Source: an uncultured SAR116 cluster alpha proteobacterium (GTDB lineage Bacteria; Pseudomonadota; Alphaproteobacteria; Puniceispirillales; Puniceispirillaceae). Taken from it: a stretch of 61,303 nt of DNA. The number at the start of each line of letters is the position of its first letter. Within the stretch, counting starts at the first letter, position 1. The stretch spans positions 1-61,303 of the forward strand of contig CACNSW010000006.1 of assembly GCA_902623185.1 (NCBI GenBank), read 5' to 3'. Both the position numbers and the translations under genes were made by a program. Positions 8,274 through 17,216 of this stretch are shown one piece after another. Under the pieces are notes generated by a model. It had not been told where the DNA came from. It saw only the letters and a program-made list of their open reading frames with translations, and ran no database searches.

Positions 8274-9194
8274 TTGGCAGGCATTTTTAACACGCTGTTG
8301 AGCTCAGTTTTACCTGTCGCATTCATTTTTGTGGCGGGTTATTTTGTCGGACGGCGTAATATTTTTAGTCAGCTTGATGCTAATTCCATTTTCAAATTCA
8401 TTGCTCAAATCAGTGCGCCGGCAATTATAATCAACATTATAATTACCACTGATGTCTCGCGCCTCGACCCGGTTCTTGCAGGTCTTTATCTTGTCAGTGA
8501 ATTGATGGTCTACATGGCTGGATTTTTTGTTTCTAAGAAATGCTTCGGTCTTGGTTTCAGGGCTGCAATATTGTGTGGGCTTGCAGCATCCTTTGCTAAC
8601 CACGTGCTGTTTGTTTATCCAATCGCAAAATTTGCCTTTGAACCGATAATGACCATCCCCGTACGCAGTATTATCACCATCGATATCATTGTTTTTACGC
8701 TGACTGTGATTATTCTCGATGTTCACAAAAATCCTTCTATGGGTCCAATGCGAGCAATATCTAGTCAGTTACAGAATCCACTACTTATTGCGCTTGCGCT
8801 TGGAGTGATGATAAACTTAAACCCCTTTGGCGTACCTCTCGCGATCATCAGATTTGCTGGTTTTATCGCTGATGCCGCCGCGCCATGCGGCCTCTTTGCC
8901 TCTGGCATTTTGCTCGCCGGGCCAATTTCACGAAACAGTCTGAAACTGGCTGGAGCTATCACGGGTTTAAAAATGCTCGTTCATCCTATAGTTGGCTTTG
9001 GGATTATTGTTATAGTAGGCGGATATTCGATTGAGGCAGCGCGAACAACTTTATTAGTGACTGTTGCTCCAGTGGGTGTGATGGCGCTTACCTTCGCCAG
9101 CAGATATGATGGAAAGACAGATGCAATTGCACAGGCAATGGTATGGAGCTTTTGTCTTTCTATTTTTCTTATTCCACTTTTTGCAGTGATTTGA
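8274..9194 (+). CDS. AEC-family (auxin efflux carrier-like) membrane transporter
   Basis: A very hydrophobic 306-residue protein with about ten transmembrane segments in two halves, each starting with a conserved Pro/Gly-rich turn. The N-terminus (LPVAFIFVAGYFVGRR) and the central LQNPLLIALALGVMINL and C-terminal LLVTVAPVGVMALTFASRYD segments are typical of the AEC/MleP family, which exports or takes up organic acids such as malate. The start is TTG at 8274 with AAGGGG about 8 nt upstream. It is a single gene; its substrate is unknown. Confidence 0.85.
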   Translation: MAGIFNTLLSSVLPVAFIFVAGYFVGRRNIFSQLDANSIFKFIAQISAPAIIINIIITTDVSRLDPVLAGLYLVSELMVYMAGFFVSKKCFGLGFRAAILCGLAASFANHVLFVYPIAKFAFEPIMTIPVRSIITIDIIVFTLTVIILDVHKNPSMGPMRAISSQLQNPLLIALALGVMINLNPFGVPLAIIRFAGFIADAAAPCGLFASGILLAGPISRNSLKLAGAITGLKMLVHPIVGFGIIVIVGGYSIEAARTTLLVTVAPVGVMALTFASRYDGKTDAIAQAMVWSFCLSIFLIPLFAVI

Positions 9195-9658
9195 AAACAC
9201 CCTGCATATAAAGTGATAAAATATGTCAGTCAAATTCTCGTATATCTGCGATTTAATGTCAGTTTGATTAGGAAACGTACTATTGAACGTAATTTGGAGG
9301 ATTTCTTTTCCTAGGTGCTCGCGCCGCCCGCCTTTGCCGAGTAAGACCTCTACAGGATGCAATGATTACACGACACAGCAGATATGGCTGAGGTGGGTGG
9401 GTTATTCGCTTAACGCGCAGTGAGCGATAAAGGAGTGCAAGACTTTCTGTTACTAAAATTATTGCCAAGTCAATGCACTAAAAACGAAAATTGTGGTCGA
9501 AATCGACGGTGTGGGTCAAAGCACTTAAGTTAGTTTGACGTGATGCTTACCTCGATATCTAGTCTTTTGAGTTCAATGGTGTGACTTAACTTGAATGAAA
9601 AATCTATTTAGATAGAAATCCTAAATTTGTTATCCCAAGTCATTGTGCCCGAGAGCGT
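9195..9658. other. Intergenic, no gene seen
   Basis: About 460 nt between the AEC transporter and the rhodanese gene, which converge. The only open frames are short and without motifs. I see no clear terminator hairpin, tRNA or repeat. Confidence 0.5.
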
Positions 9659-10060
9659 TCATACCTGTTTCCATGGGAGATTATGAAATTTCCAGCCTTC
9701 AACACTTGATGGGTGCCCATATAGGTCAACGCATCCTTCAAAACCCTCTATTACGTTACAAACCTGAGAGTAACCGGAGGATTCAAGAAGTCGGCATGCG
9801 TTGGCTGATCTGAGACCGATCTTGCAGATAACATATATCGGGGTGTCAGGGCCAATAATCTCGCCAATGCGGGTGATAAATTTTGAGTTGAGTTGGCCAG
9901 CCTCGTCAGAGATGCTCTCAAGGACAACCTGCTTGCCGATTTCTGATAGATCCGGAATGCCTACATAGACCCATTCCGTCCGAGTCCGGCAATCCACTAG
10001 AACAGCCGTGTCATCGGCGGCCAGTTCTTCATAAGCCTGTAGTGGTGTCACTTCTCTCAT
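9659..10060 (-). CDS. Single-domain rhodanese-like protein
   Basis: A 133-residue protein made of one rhodanese domain. The N-terminal strand reads AVLVDCRTRTEWVYVGIPDL, and the active-site loop is CKIGLRSANACRLL with the sulfur-accepting Cys at about residue 90. This fits a small sulfurtransferase of the GlpE/PspE size class, transferring sulfane sulfur. The start ATG is the only one. It is transcribed away from acuI, and the 149-nt space between them would hold both promoters. A shared function with acuI is not shown by sequence. Confidence 0.85.
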   Translation of the reverse strand: MREVTPLQAYEELAADDTAVLVDCRTRTEWVYVGIPDLSEIGKQVVLESISDEAGQLNSKFITRIGEIIGPDTPIYVICKIGLRSANACRLLESSGYSQVCNVIEGFEGCVDLYGHPSSVEGWKFHNLPWKQV

Positions 10061-10209
10061 AAGCCAATCATCAATTTATGAGGCTCTCACCTGCAAAATA
10101 GTTTTTTTCACAAACCCAGTAGTGCTATTGCCGAGTCAAAGGACTGGGAGATATAATCCTAGCAACTTTATACTGTGACTAAAGATAAATTCTACTAAAG
10201 GTAAACGAA

Positions 10210-11202
10210 ATGTTTAAGGCGCTAATTATCAATCAGGCTGGAGATAACTTGATCTCAGCAAATGTTGAGGAGGTTTCTGAGGACCGATTGCCCCAAGATG
10301 GCGAGGTCGACATCGCTGTTGAGTATTCAACGGTCAACTACAAGGATGGTCTGTGCCTAAATGGCTTGGGTCGTCTGGTAAAAACCTATCCACATGTTCC
10401 AGGAGTCGATTTTGCTGGCTCAGTGATTAATAGCAGCGATGACCGTTATAAGCCAGGGGACAAGGTCATCATGCATGGATGGCGCGGCGGTGAGATCAGA
10501 TGGGGTGGTTATGCGACAAAGGCAAATGAAAAGGCTGATTGGCTGACGCCGCTACCTGAGGGGCTCAGCACTTTTGAGGCCATGTGTCTTGGTACCGCAG
10601 GTTTCACCGCCATGCTGGCGATCAAACGCCTAGAGAGTGATGGAATGAACCCAGATAGTGGTGAAATCCTTGTTACGGGCGCTGGCGGCGGCGTTGGATC
10701 GGTTGCCATCATCCTTCTTGCAAGCAAGGGCTACAAAGTTGCAGCGGTGACTGGCCGTGCCGAAATTGCCGATTATTTACTTGGGCTAGGTGCGGCGCGC
10801 ATCGTCACCCGTGACGAAATGCTTGACGATCCCGGCAAGGTTCTAGAGTCCAGCGTCTGGGGTGGATGCATTGATAGTGTAGGTGGTGCACTAATGGGGC
10901 GCATTCTCAAACAGCTGAATTATGGCGCGGGTCTGGCGGCGCTTGGTAACGCTGGGGGAGCTGAACTCAGCGGTAATATCATGCCATTTTTGTTGCGCGG
11001 GGTTAATGTGTTCGGCATCGACTCGGTCGCCTATCCGATGGATAAGCGCGCCAAGATCTGGCGGGCTCTCGCAGAGGAAATGCCTAAGGGGCCACTCGTT
11101 GAGATGGTGACAAAGATTGGGCTGGCTGAATTGCCATCCTTTGGCAAGAAAATTCTTGAGGGACAAGTCAAAGGTCGCGTTGTTGTCGATGTGAATAAAT
11201 AG
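10210..11202 (+). CDS. acuI: Acrylyl-CoA reductase (NADPH), AcuI/YhdH family
   Basis: A zinc-independent medium-chain reductase of 330 residues, the family's usual length. Visible marks are the N-terminal VEYSTVNYKDGLCLNG, the HVPGVDFAG segment, and the NADPH loop VTGAGGGVGSVAIILLASKGY near residue 155. In DMSP-degrading marine bacteria AcuI reduces acrylyl-CoA to propionyl-CoA, which clears toxic acrylate after DMSP cleavage. The gene immediately downstream (64-nt gap, same strand) is a dddP relic, which supports the AcuI assignment over generic quinone oxidoreductase. AcuI also works without DMSP lyase, for example on externally supplied acrylate or in 3-hydroxypropionate metabolism, which may be why it is kept. 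Confidence 0.9.
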   Translation: MFKALIINQAGDNLISANVEEVSEDRLPQDGEVDIAVEYSTVNYKDGLCLNGLGRLVKTYPHVPGVDFAGSVINSSDDRYKPGDKVIMHGWRGGEIRWGGYATKANEKADWLTPLPEGLSTFEAMCLGTAGFTAMLAIKRLESDGMNPDSGEILVTGAGGGVGSVAIILLASKGYKVAAVTGRAEIADYLLGLGAARIVTRDEMLDDPGKVLESSVWGGCIDSVGGALMGRILKQLNYGAGLAALGNAGGAELSGNIMPFLLRGVNVFGIDSVAYPMDKRAKIWRALAEEMPKGPLVEMVTKIGLAELPSFGKKILEGQVKGRVVVDVNK

Positions 11203-11266
11203 CACTTGATATGCCTATTGTAACGGGTCACCGTCAAATCGCCACCGGTTGTCAATGAGGTGCAAT

Positions 11267-12594
11267 ATGGATGATTTAATCGTTGGTTCCAATCGTAAGA
11301 TTGACCCTTCGCGCCGTGCGCATCTAAAATCTGACAATACCCCCAACGATAACGATCGCGTCGAAATAGGACCGACGGCATTAGCCTTCGCCGAATGGGA
11401 AAATCTAGGCCTGTCGACACCAAACATGCCGGCCTTGCGTGAATATATACTAGGTCGTTTGCAGGAGCAGATTCGCCAGCATGATTGTGCTGGATTGCTT
11501 TTGTTTGATCCTTTGAACATCCGCTACGCGACAGACACCACCAATATGCAAATATGGATTGCCCATAATCAAGCGCGAGCGTGTTTCGTGCCGCCTGAAG
11601 GCAAGGTAACTCTGTGGGATTTTCACAACTGTGAACATCTATCGGCTCATTTGCCCTTAGTCGGTGAGGTACGCCATGGGGCGAGTTTTTTCTATTTTGA
11701 AACCGGGGACCATACAGAGCAAGCCGCTGCCGTCTTTGCTGATCAGGTGCTTGATTTGATGCGCCAATATGCTGGCAGCAATAAACGGCTGGCCGTTGAT
11801 AAGATTGAGCATATTGGCTACGCCAGCCTTCGCGCCCATGGTGTGGATGTTCTTGAGGGCCAGCTTCTGACTGAGCACGCGCGCGCAATCAAGAATGAAA
11901 ATGAGCTAGGGCAATGCGTTGCGCAATTGCTGCTTGTGAGGCCTCAATTGAGGAAATGCGCAACGTCATGCGCCCGGGCATTTCCGAGACTGAAATGTGG
12001 GCAGAACTGCATGCTGGCAACATAAAACGTGGCGGTGAGTGGATCGAGACGCGAATCCTGTCCTCAGGTCCCCGAACGAATCCCTGGTTTCAGGAATGTG
12101 GCCCTCGAATCATGTAGAATGGCGACATTTTAGCTTTTGACACGGATCTCGTTGGCACATATGGCTATTGCTGTGATATTTCGCGTTCTTGGATTGTCGG
12201 TGATGCCAAACCAAGCGTCGAACAGAGGGCGCTTTATCAGATTGCCTATGAGCATGTGATGGTCAATATTGATCTAATCGAGCCAGGCATGACCTTTGCT
12301 GATATGACGCTGATTGCGCATCGTCTGCCAAAGGAATACAGGGCTTTGCGCTACGGTGTTCTGGCACACGGTGTCGGGCTTTGTGATGAATACCCCTGTG
12401 TTCGTTATCCCGAAGATGTTGAGGCGCATGGTTATGGCGGTAGGTTCGAACCTGGGATGACCTTGTGTGTAGAGGCCTATGTCGGTGCTGTTGGCGGCAG
12501 AGAGGGTATTAAGCTGGAGGAACAGGTGTTAATAACGGAAGAGGGTGCTGTTCCCCTCTCACATTATCGGTATGAGGAGGATTTTTTGGATTGA
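11267..12594 (+). pseudogene. dddP: DMSP lyase DddP, disrupted by a 1-nt deletion and an amber codon
   Basis: DddP, an M24-peptidase-fold metalloenzyme, cleaves dimethylsulfoniopropionate to dimethyl sulfide and acrylate. The N-terminal part (RKIDPSRRAHL, TPNDNDRVEIGPTALAF, FDPLNIRYATDTTNMQ) and the C-terminal part (RGGEWIETRILSSGPRTNPW, FDTDLVG, DISRSW, AHGVGLCDEYP, LCVEAY, KLEEQVLI) match DddP closely. The metal-ligand and catalytic positions known from DddP (FDTD, DIS, HGVGLCD, VEA, LEEQ) are all kept. Two lesions break it. A base is missing at about 11908-11911 (CTA-GG-GCA where CTA-CGG-GCA restores the frame), and TAG at 12115-12117 stands where CAG would continue. The start ATG at 11267 has GAGG 7 nt upstream. 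The otherwise clean frames suggest very recent loss, or sequencing error. Confidence 0.9.
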
Positions 12595-12603
12595 TCGGAC
12601 TGG

Positions 12604-13143
12604 CTAATTACGGACCACGCCGATGTGCGGCAAATTACGTCCCTGCTGGGCAAAATCAATACCATAGCCGATAACAAATTCATCAGGAATATCAAACCCA
12701 ACCCAATTAACATGCACCTCAATCTCGCGACGTGAGGGTTTGTTCAGTAGTGTGCAAACTCTAAGGGACTTTGGAGACCGTGTTCGCAGAATTTCATAAA
12801 CCTGGCTCAATGTATGGCCGGTGTCGATGATGTCTTCTACGATCAGGACATCACGCCCTTTTATTGTTGTTTCTAAATCCTGAATGATCCTAACCTGCCG
12901 CGACGAAACTTTTTCGTTCCCGTACGAAGAGACCGTCATGAAATCCACCTCCACTGGTAGATCAATGCGTCGCACCAGATCAGCAATGAAGATAAAAGAG
13001 CCTCTCAGCAGCCCTACAACAACAAGTTGTTTTGTTCCACGATAATGATCGGAAATGATATGAGCCATCTGCGTAGTCCGCGAGGCAATTTCTGCTTCGG
13101 TTATAAGAATTTCGATGTCTTGCTGGCTGGATAGAACAGTCAT
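12604..13143 (-). CDS. hpt: Hypoxanthine(-guanine) phosphoribosyltransferase
   Basis: A purine salvage enzyme of 179 residues that joins hypoxanthine or guanine to PRPP. The PRPP-binding loop [14 protein letters not shown] is intact, as are the flexible-loop region (DFMTVSSYG) and the C-terminal base-binding segment [17 protein letters not shown]. An AAGGG lies 6 nt before the ATG. It converges on the dddP relic with only 9 nt between the two stops, and is divergent from the next gene. Confidence 0.93.
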   Translation of the reverse strand: MTVLSSQQDIEILITEAEIASRTTQMAHIISDHYRGTKQLVVVGLLRGSFIFIADLVRRIDLPVEVDFMTVSSYGNEKVSSRQVRIIQDLETTIKGRDVLIVEDIIDTGHTLSQVYEILRTRSPKSLRVCTLLNKPSRREIEVHVNWVGFDIPDEFVIGYGIDFAQQGRNLPHIGVVRN

Positions 13144-13292
13144 GTGTTACCCTTTTTTGTGGTCACGAAGGCATTATAAGGCCACCACGCTTGATTGGTA
13201 AGATCTTATTCACCAGTTATGATAAGTCGGCATTGATCGAGATGCTTTCCTGCCCCTAAAAACCATATAGACAATAGAAAAGGTAGTATCAA

Positions 13293-14162
13293 ATGGCAAA
13301 AATTGTATTCCTAGGATTGGGTGTCATGGGATATCCAATGGCAGGGCATCTCGCTGGGGCTGGGCATGACGTGACGGTATACAACCGCACCACCAAAAAA
13401 GCTGAGAAGTGGGTTGCCGAACACGGCGGCTCTTATGCCAAAAACCCAGCTGATGCTGCGGCTGAAGCAGATTTTGTTTTTTCCTGTGTTGGTGATGACC
13501 CAGATGTGCTCGCGGTTGCCCTAAACGAAAAAGGAGCCATTGCCGCCATGAAGCCAGGCTCAATTTATGTTGATAACAGTACCGTTTCGGCTGATGTAGC
13601 CAGCCAGATCTATGCAGCAGGGAAGTTGCGTTCCGTTGGCGTTCTCGATGCACCTGTATCCGGTGGGCAGGCAGGCGCTGAAAATGGGACGCTTACAGTT
13701 ATGGTCGGTGGTGACCAGGCTGTTTTTGATACAGCTTTACCTGTCATGGAGTGCTATGGCGCGCGCGTTGTCCGGATGGGGAATGCCGGCAAGGGGCAAC
13801 AGGCCAAAATGTGTAACCAGATTTGTATCGCCGGCCTTGTTCAAGGACTTTCTGAGGCACTTAATTTTGCAGTTGCCGCTGATCTAGATACGGATGCGTT
13901 GCTTGAGGCGATATCAGGCGGGGCAGCACAATCTTGGCAAATGGTAAATCGGGGTCACACAATGGTTAATAATGAGTTTGATTTTGGTTTTGCTGTTGAT
14001 TGGATGCGCAAAGATTTGCGGATTTGCCTTGAGGAGGCAACACGTCATGATGCGCCGCTACCAGTAACAAAAATTGTTGCTGGATATTATGACGAGCTTA
14101 GTCAGATGGGACATGGGCGCAATGATACGTCTAGTCTTATCCGTCGCTTACGTGGTAGTTGA
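13293..14162 (+). CDS. 3-hydroxyisobutyrate dehydrogenase-family beta-hydroxyacid dehydrogenase
   Basis: A 289-residue NAD(P)-dependent oxidoreductase. The N-terminal cofactor motif is GLGVMGYPMAGHL, the substrate-binding loop is VLDAPVSGGQAGAENGTLTVMVGG, and the catalytic Lys lies in GKGQQAKMCNQICIAG (about residue 170). Family members oxidise 3-hydroxyisobutyrate (MmsB) or reduce tartronate semialdehyde (GarR/GlxR). The sequence does not settle which. Its nearness to acuI/dddP leaves open a role with C3 hydroxyacids, but it is 1.7 kb from acuI with hpt reversed in between, so no operon is implied. AAAGG lies before the ATG. Confidence 0.88.
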   Translation: MAKIVFLGLGVMGYPMAGHLAGAGHDVTVYNRTTKKAEKWVAEHGGSYAKNPADAAAEADFVFSCVGDDPDVLAVALNEKGAIAAMKPGSIYVDNSTVSADVASQIYAAGKLRSVGVLDAPVSGGQAGAENGTLTVMVGGDQAVFDTALPVMECYGARVVRMGNAGKGQQAKMCNQICIAGLVQGLSEALNFAVAADLDTDALLEAISGGAAQSWQMVNRGHTMVNNEFDFGFAVDWMRKDLRICLEEATRHDAPLPVTKIVAGYYDELSQMGHGRNDTSSLIRRLRGS

Positions 14163-14393
14163 GTGTCGTGGTTAGTTATCGCAACAGGTGGGAAGTGGCC
14201 GCACTTTTGAGAAGCATCAAGCTGGTCACGCCCGTTTTGCTGATGGAGCCGTATCTATATTTACGAATGGGTCCGTTGTTGCTGCGCATCCCGACAAAAT
14301 GAAATGAAACGCAGCAAACCATCAACTTTCTAAATCCCTTAATGCTTTTTGGATAGTGGGTGTTTGCCGATTCCCTGAGTAAGATTTACTTGG

Positions 14394-14470
14394 CGCGGTG
14401 TGGATTAGGTTAGCACCGCGGCTGAGCCATAACCTGAGGATTACAGGTTCAAATCCTACTCATGCAACTA
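14394..14470 (+). pseudogene. Decayed initiator tRNA (fMet-like) copy, 77 nt
   Basis: These 77 nt align without a single gap to bacterial initiator tRNA-Met. By hand against the E. coli sequence from memory, about 50 of 77 positions agree. They include the 5' CGCGG, the anticodon CAT at positions 35-37, the T-loop block GGTTCAAATCC and the 3' GCAAC-TA where GCAACCA is expected. The acceptor, anticodon and T stems no longer pair well (for example the anticodon stem has three mismatches of five), and the CCA is changed, so it should not be functional. tRNA genes are common integration sites. This relic sits exactly between the 3-hydroxyisobutyrate dehydrogenase-like gene and the sugar-catabolism set. 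Confidence 0.7.
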
Positions 14471-14550
14471 AACATTTGTTGCACCGCACATCTTTTTTGC
14501 TGCTCCCCAAACTTTTTCGCTAGCCAGTCGGTTTTGTTATTGCCTCAATA

Positions 14551-16068
14551 TCATTGATTTACTTTGTGGATTGAGCGCCATATTGGCGTTAGAGCGTCAA
14601 TAAGTTGGTTGGACATTGAATATCTATGCATGGCCATGCTAATTTGATCCGGATCAGATTGGATCTCGGAGCGCGCACTCGCCATACTCGTTGCGGCTGT
14701 CTTGTAATTATTAAATAGACCGACACCTACAGCGCCTGTGATAGCCGCACCAAGGGTTCCTGTTTCCATTTTTTCGAGAGTTGCAACAGGCTTTCCAATC
14801 GCAGCGGCAAGCATCCTCATCCAAGATTGTGAGCGTGCAGCGCCTCCCGTAACAACGATTGGACCAATTGAAAATCCCTTTGCAGCAAGAGTGTCAAGAT
14901 GTCTTCGATGGCTGAAATTTATGCCCTCACAGACAGCCGATATCATGTGATTACGGTTATGCATGGCGGTGAGGTTGTGAAATGTTGCTAAGGCTCTCGG
15001 ATCAGAATCTCCTCCATGCAGAAATGGAAGAAAAAATGGACTGCTGAGATTGATCTTGTGGGAGTCCAGGATCGAGTCTAACTCCTGAAGGATCTCTGTG
15101 CGACCGCTGCTGCGATCATTTGAGCCGACAAGAATATTTTGGATTAACCACTCCAGATTGGATGCTGAGGTTGCACTTGCTTCTAAATTAAGAAACAGAC
15201 CTCCCGGGTATCCACAAGTTATAAAAGGCCTGTTCTCTCGGCTAATTTCCGCTGAGAGCACTTGGTTAATGCTCCAGGTGCCAGCTATGACATTGACATC
15301 ACCAACATGAAACAAGTTGCTACCAATGGCGCTGGCCACAACATCGAAAAGACCAGCAATCACAGGAGTGCCAGCTACGAGTCCCGTGAGACGGGCAGAA
15401 TTTTCACTGACTACACCAATTACCTGCTCTGATGAGGCGAGACTTGGGAGTGAGTCTGCAAGATCGTTGATTCCATAAAGTTTGAGCAGATCTTCATTAT
15501 AGACTAAATTAGGTAAATGAAGCATTCCAGCTCCACTCATGTCTGTGGTTTCAGAGGATATTTCTGTCGTAAGAAAATAGTTTATGTAATCTTTACAAAG
15601 GAAAATTGTTCCGATTTGCCTATATAGCTCAGGGTGTAACTTTTTCAAAGCCGCCAAAATGGTGGGTGTTTGGGCTGGCCACGGCTCTTGGAGTGAAATC
15701 GCTGAGATTGCTTTGCCGCGAGTTGAGTTTGCCATGGCTTGTGCAACATCTGCGGCATGTGAGTCAGTCGATTGAATGCCAATGAGTCCTGAGCCATGAC
15801 GGTCTAGGCAATACAGTCCGTTGCCATGGCCTGTGGCTGCTATTACAGCGATATTATTGGGATCTGTCTGTGACTTTTGGAGAATGCTATTGATCAGGTT
15901 GATCATTGCATTATCGATGTCAGCAAGGTTCCGCTCGACCCTTCCCGATGCCATCATGTTAGGCAGTAGTTGTACGCTTTCGTTGGCAATAACTTGACCA
16001 AGTAGAGAGAATAGGGTGGCTTTGATTGCAGTGCCACCGGCATCAATACCAAGAATGCATTCACGCAA
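14551..16068 (-). CDS. FGGY-family carbohydrate kinase, L-xylulose kinase (LyxK)-like
   Basis: A sugar kinase of 505 residues with the two-domain FGGY fold. The N-terminal ATP-site strand reads ILGIDAGGTAIKATLFS. The central AGLFDVVASAIGSNLF, GTWSINQVLS and EASATSASNLEWL segments resemble L-xylulose kinase LyxK, and the C-terminal phosphate loop is VVTGGAARSQSWMRMLAAAIGKPV. It would phosphorylate a ketopentose or related polyol-derived ketose. The first codon is TTG with AAGGATGG about 7 nt upstream. It is the last gene of a minus-strand unit lpd, class I aldolase, kinase (gaps 35 and 183 nt). It is one of three FGGY kinases in the cluster, each from a different subgroup. Confidence 0.87.
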   Translation of the reverse strand: MRECILGIDAGGTAIKATLFSLLGQVIANESVQLLPNMMASGRVERNLADIDNAMINLINSILQKSQTDPNNIAVIAATGHGNGLYCLDRHGSGLIGIQSTDSHAADVAQAMANSTRGKAISAISLQEPWPAQTPTILAALKKLHPELYRQIGTIFLCKDYINYFLTTEISSETTDMSGAGMLHLPNLVYNEDLLKLYGINDLADSLPSLASSEQVIGVVSENSARLTGLVAGTPVIAGLFDVVASAIGSNLFHVGDVNVIAGTWSINQVLSAEISRENRPFITCGYPGGLFLNLEASATSASNLEWLIQNILVGSNDRSSGRTEILQELDSILDSHKINLSSPFFLPFLHGGDSDPRALATFHNLTAMHNRNHMISAVCEGINFSHRRHLDTLAAKGFSIGPIVVTGGAARSQSWMRMLAAAIGKPVATLEKMETGTLGAAITGAVGVGLFNNYKTAATSMASARSEIQSDPDQISMAMHRYSMSNQLIDALTPIWRSIHKVNQ

Positions 16069-16251
16069 TAAGCACCATCCTTCTTTTGTGAAAAAACATC
16101 ATTATATCCACAGTATATTTAAAGCCACAAATGATATTACTATTAGTAGGAAGTGGCTGCCGGTGTCACTGTTTTGCTTTCAATCTAATGCAACCATAAG
16201 AGAATTTACAACTATGGAACTGACAGTCAGCCTTTTTGGTCTAGTGAACTG

Positions 16252-17181
16252 TTAGGCTGCAGATTTATAGATGCCGATGATTTCGGAGAGCAAGCTTAGT
16301 GCTTCGTCACGCGGTCGCTGAAATGTGTTACGACCTATAATTGAACCATTTGCTCCACCATCTCGCAAGCCGCGGATTTCCTCCATTAAGCCGGCTCGAT
16401 CTTTAGCTGCGCCGCCGGAAAAGACAACTATTCGTCGACCGGCGAAGGAGGCTTGCATAATATGTTGGGTCCGTTCAGCCAGCGTAGCTCGATTCACTTC
16501 GACGGACTCATAGACTGATCGCGCGGCGTCCTGCTCAAGGTGATCTGTTGGTGGCTTCACCTTAATTATATGCGCGCCGAGAAGTGCTGCCATGTGAGCG
16601 GCGTAGGCTGCAATGTCAAGCGCTGTTTCGCCGGGCTTACTTAGCCCACCTCCGCGTGGGTAAGACCACAAAACTACCGCCAGGCCAGATGCTTTAGCCT
16701 GAGAGGCCATCTCCTGAAATTGACCAATCATCTCGAAGGCGGCGTCGGAACCCGGATAGATGGTAAAGCCGATGGCGCTGCATCCGAGGCGGAGTGCTTC
16801 GGAAACTGATCCAGTGACGGCCTGGTTTGGCGCGTCACCTCCACGTGCTAGCGAATTCGAGGAATTGATTTTTAGAATTGTTGGAATCTGCCCAGCAAAT
16901 TTGTCGGCACCAGCTTCGATCATACCAAGTGGTGCGGCATAGGCAGACAGTCCAGCATCAATGGCGAGCTGGAAGTGGTAATGTGGGTCATAGGCGTCCG
17001 GATTGACCGCAAAACTTCGCGCAGGACCATGTTCAAACCCTTGGTCCACTGGCAGAATAACAAGCTTGCCCGTGCCGCCAAGTTTTCCCTGCATTAGAAC
17101 GCGTACCAGATTAGCTTTCACTCCAGGACTATCGGCGCTATAATAGTCTAGGATGGTTTTGACCTTGCGAGTTATCTTCAT
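16252..17181 (-). CDS. Class I fructose-bisphosphate aldolase, DhnA/FbaB type
   Basis: A Schiff-base aldolase of 309 residues of the archaeal/DhnA type. The phosphate- and substrate-binding segments LPVDQGFEHGP (45-53), YPRGGG (174-179) and the Schiff-base Lys region HIIKVKPP (204-211) are present, as is the C-terminal phosphate-binding FSGGAAKDR. It cleaves fructose 1,6-bisphosphate or a close analogue to triose phosphates without metal. GAGGTGAG lies before the ATG. It sits 35 nt after lpd and upstream of a sugar kinase, so it probably serves the sugar pathway. It may also supply central aldolase activity, because the class II aldolase at 59.8-60.7 kb is dead. No other aldolase gene is visible in the window. 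Confidence 0.9.
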   Translation of the reverse strand: MKITRKVKTILDYYSADSPGVKANLVRVLMQGKLGGTGKLVILPVDQGFEHGPARSFAVNPDAYDPHYHFQLAIDAGLSAYAAPLGMIEAGADKFAGQIPTILKINSSNSLARGGDAPNQAVTGSVSEALRLGCSAIGFTIYPGSDAAFEMIGQFQEMASQAKASGLAVVLWSYPRGGGLSKPGETALDIAAYAAHMAALLGAHIIKVKPPTDHLEQDAARSVYESVEVNRATLAERTQHIMQASFAGRRIVVFSGGAAKDRAGLMEEIRGLRDGGANGSIIGRNTFQRPRDEALSLLSEIIGIYKSAA

Positions 17182-17216
17182 GGACTCACCTCACGGTTTG
17201 GCAGTGTATAACACAG

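Noticed and set aside
11031-11888. A 285-codon minus-strand frame over acuI/dddP
   Set aside because: It is antisense to acuI and dddP, whose families are certain, and its translation has no domain pattern.
14394-14470. Functional tRNA-Met
   Set aside because: The alignment is good, but the acceptor, anticodon and T stems are broken and the 3' CCA is changed; called a relic instead.
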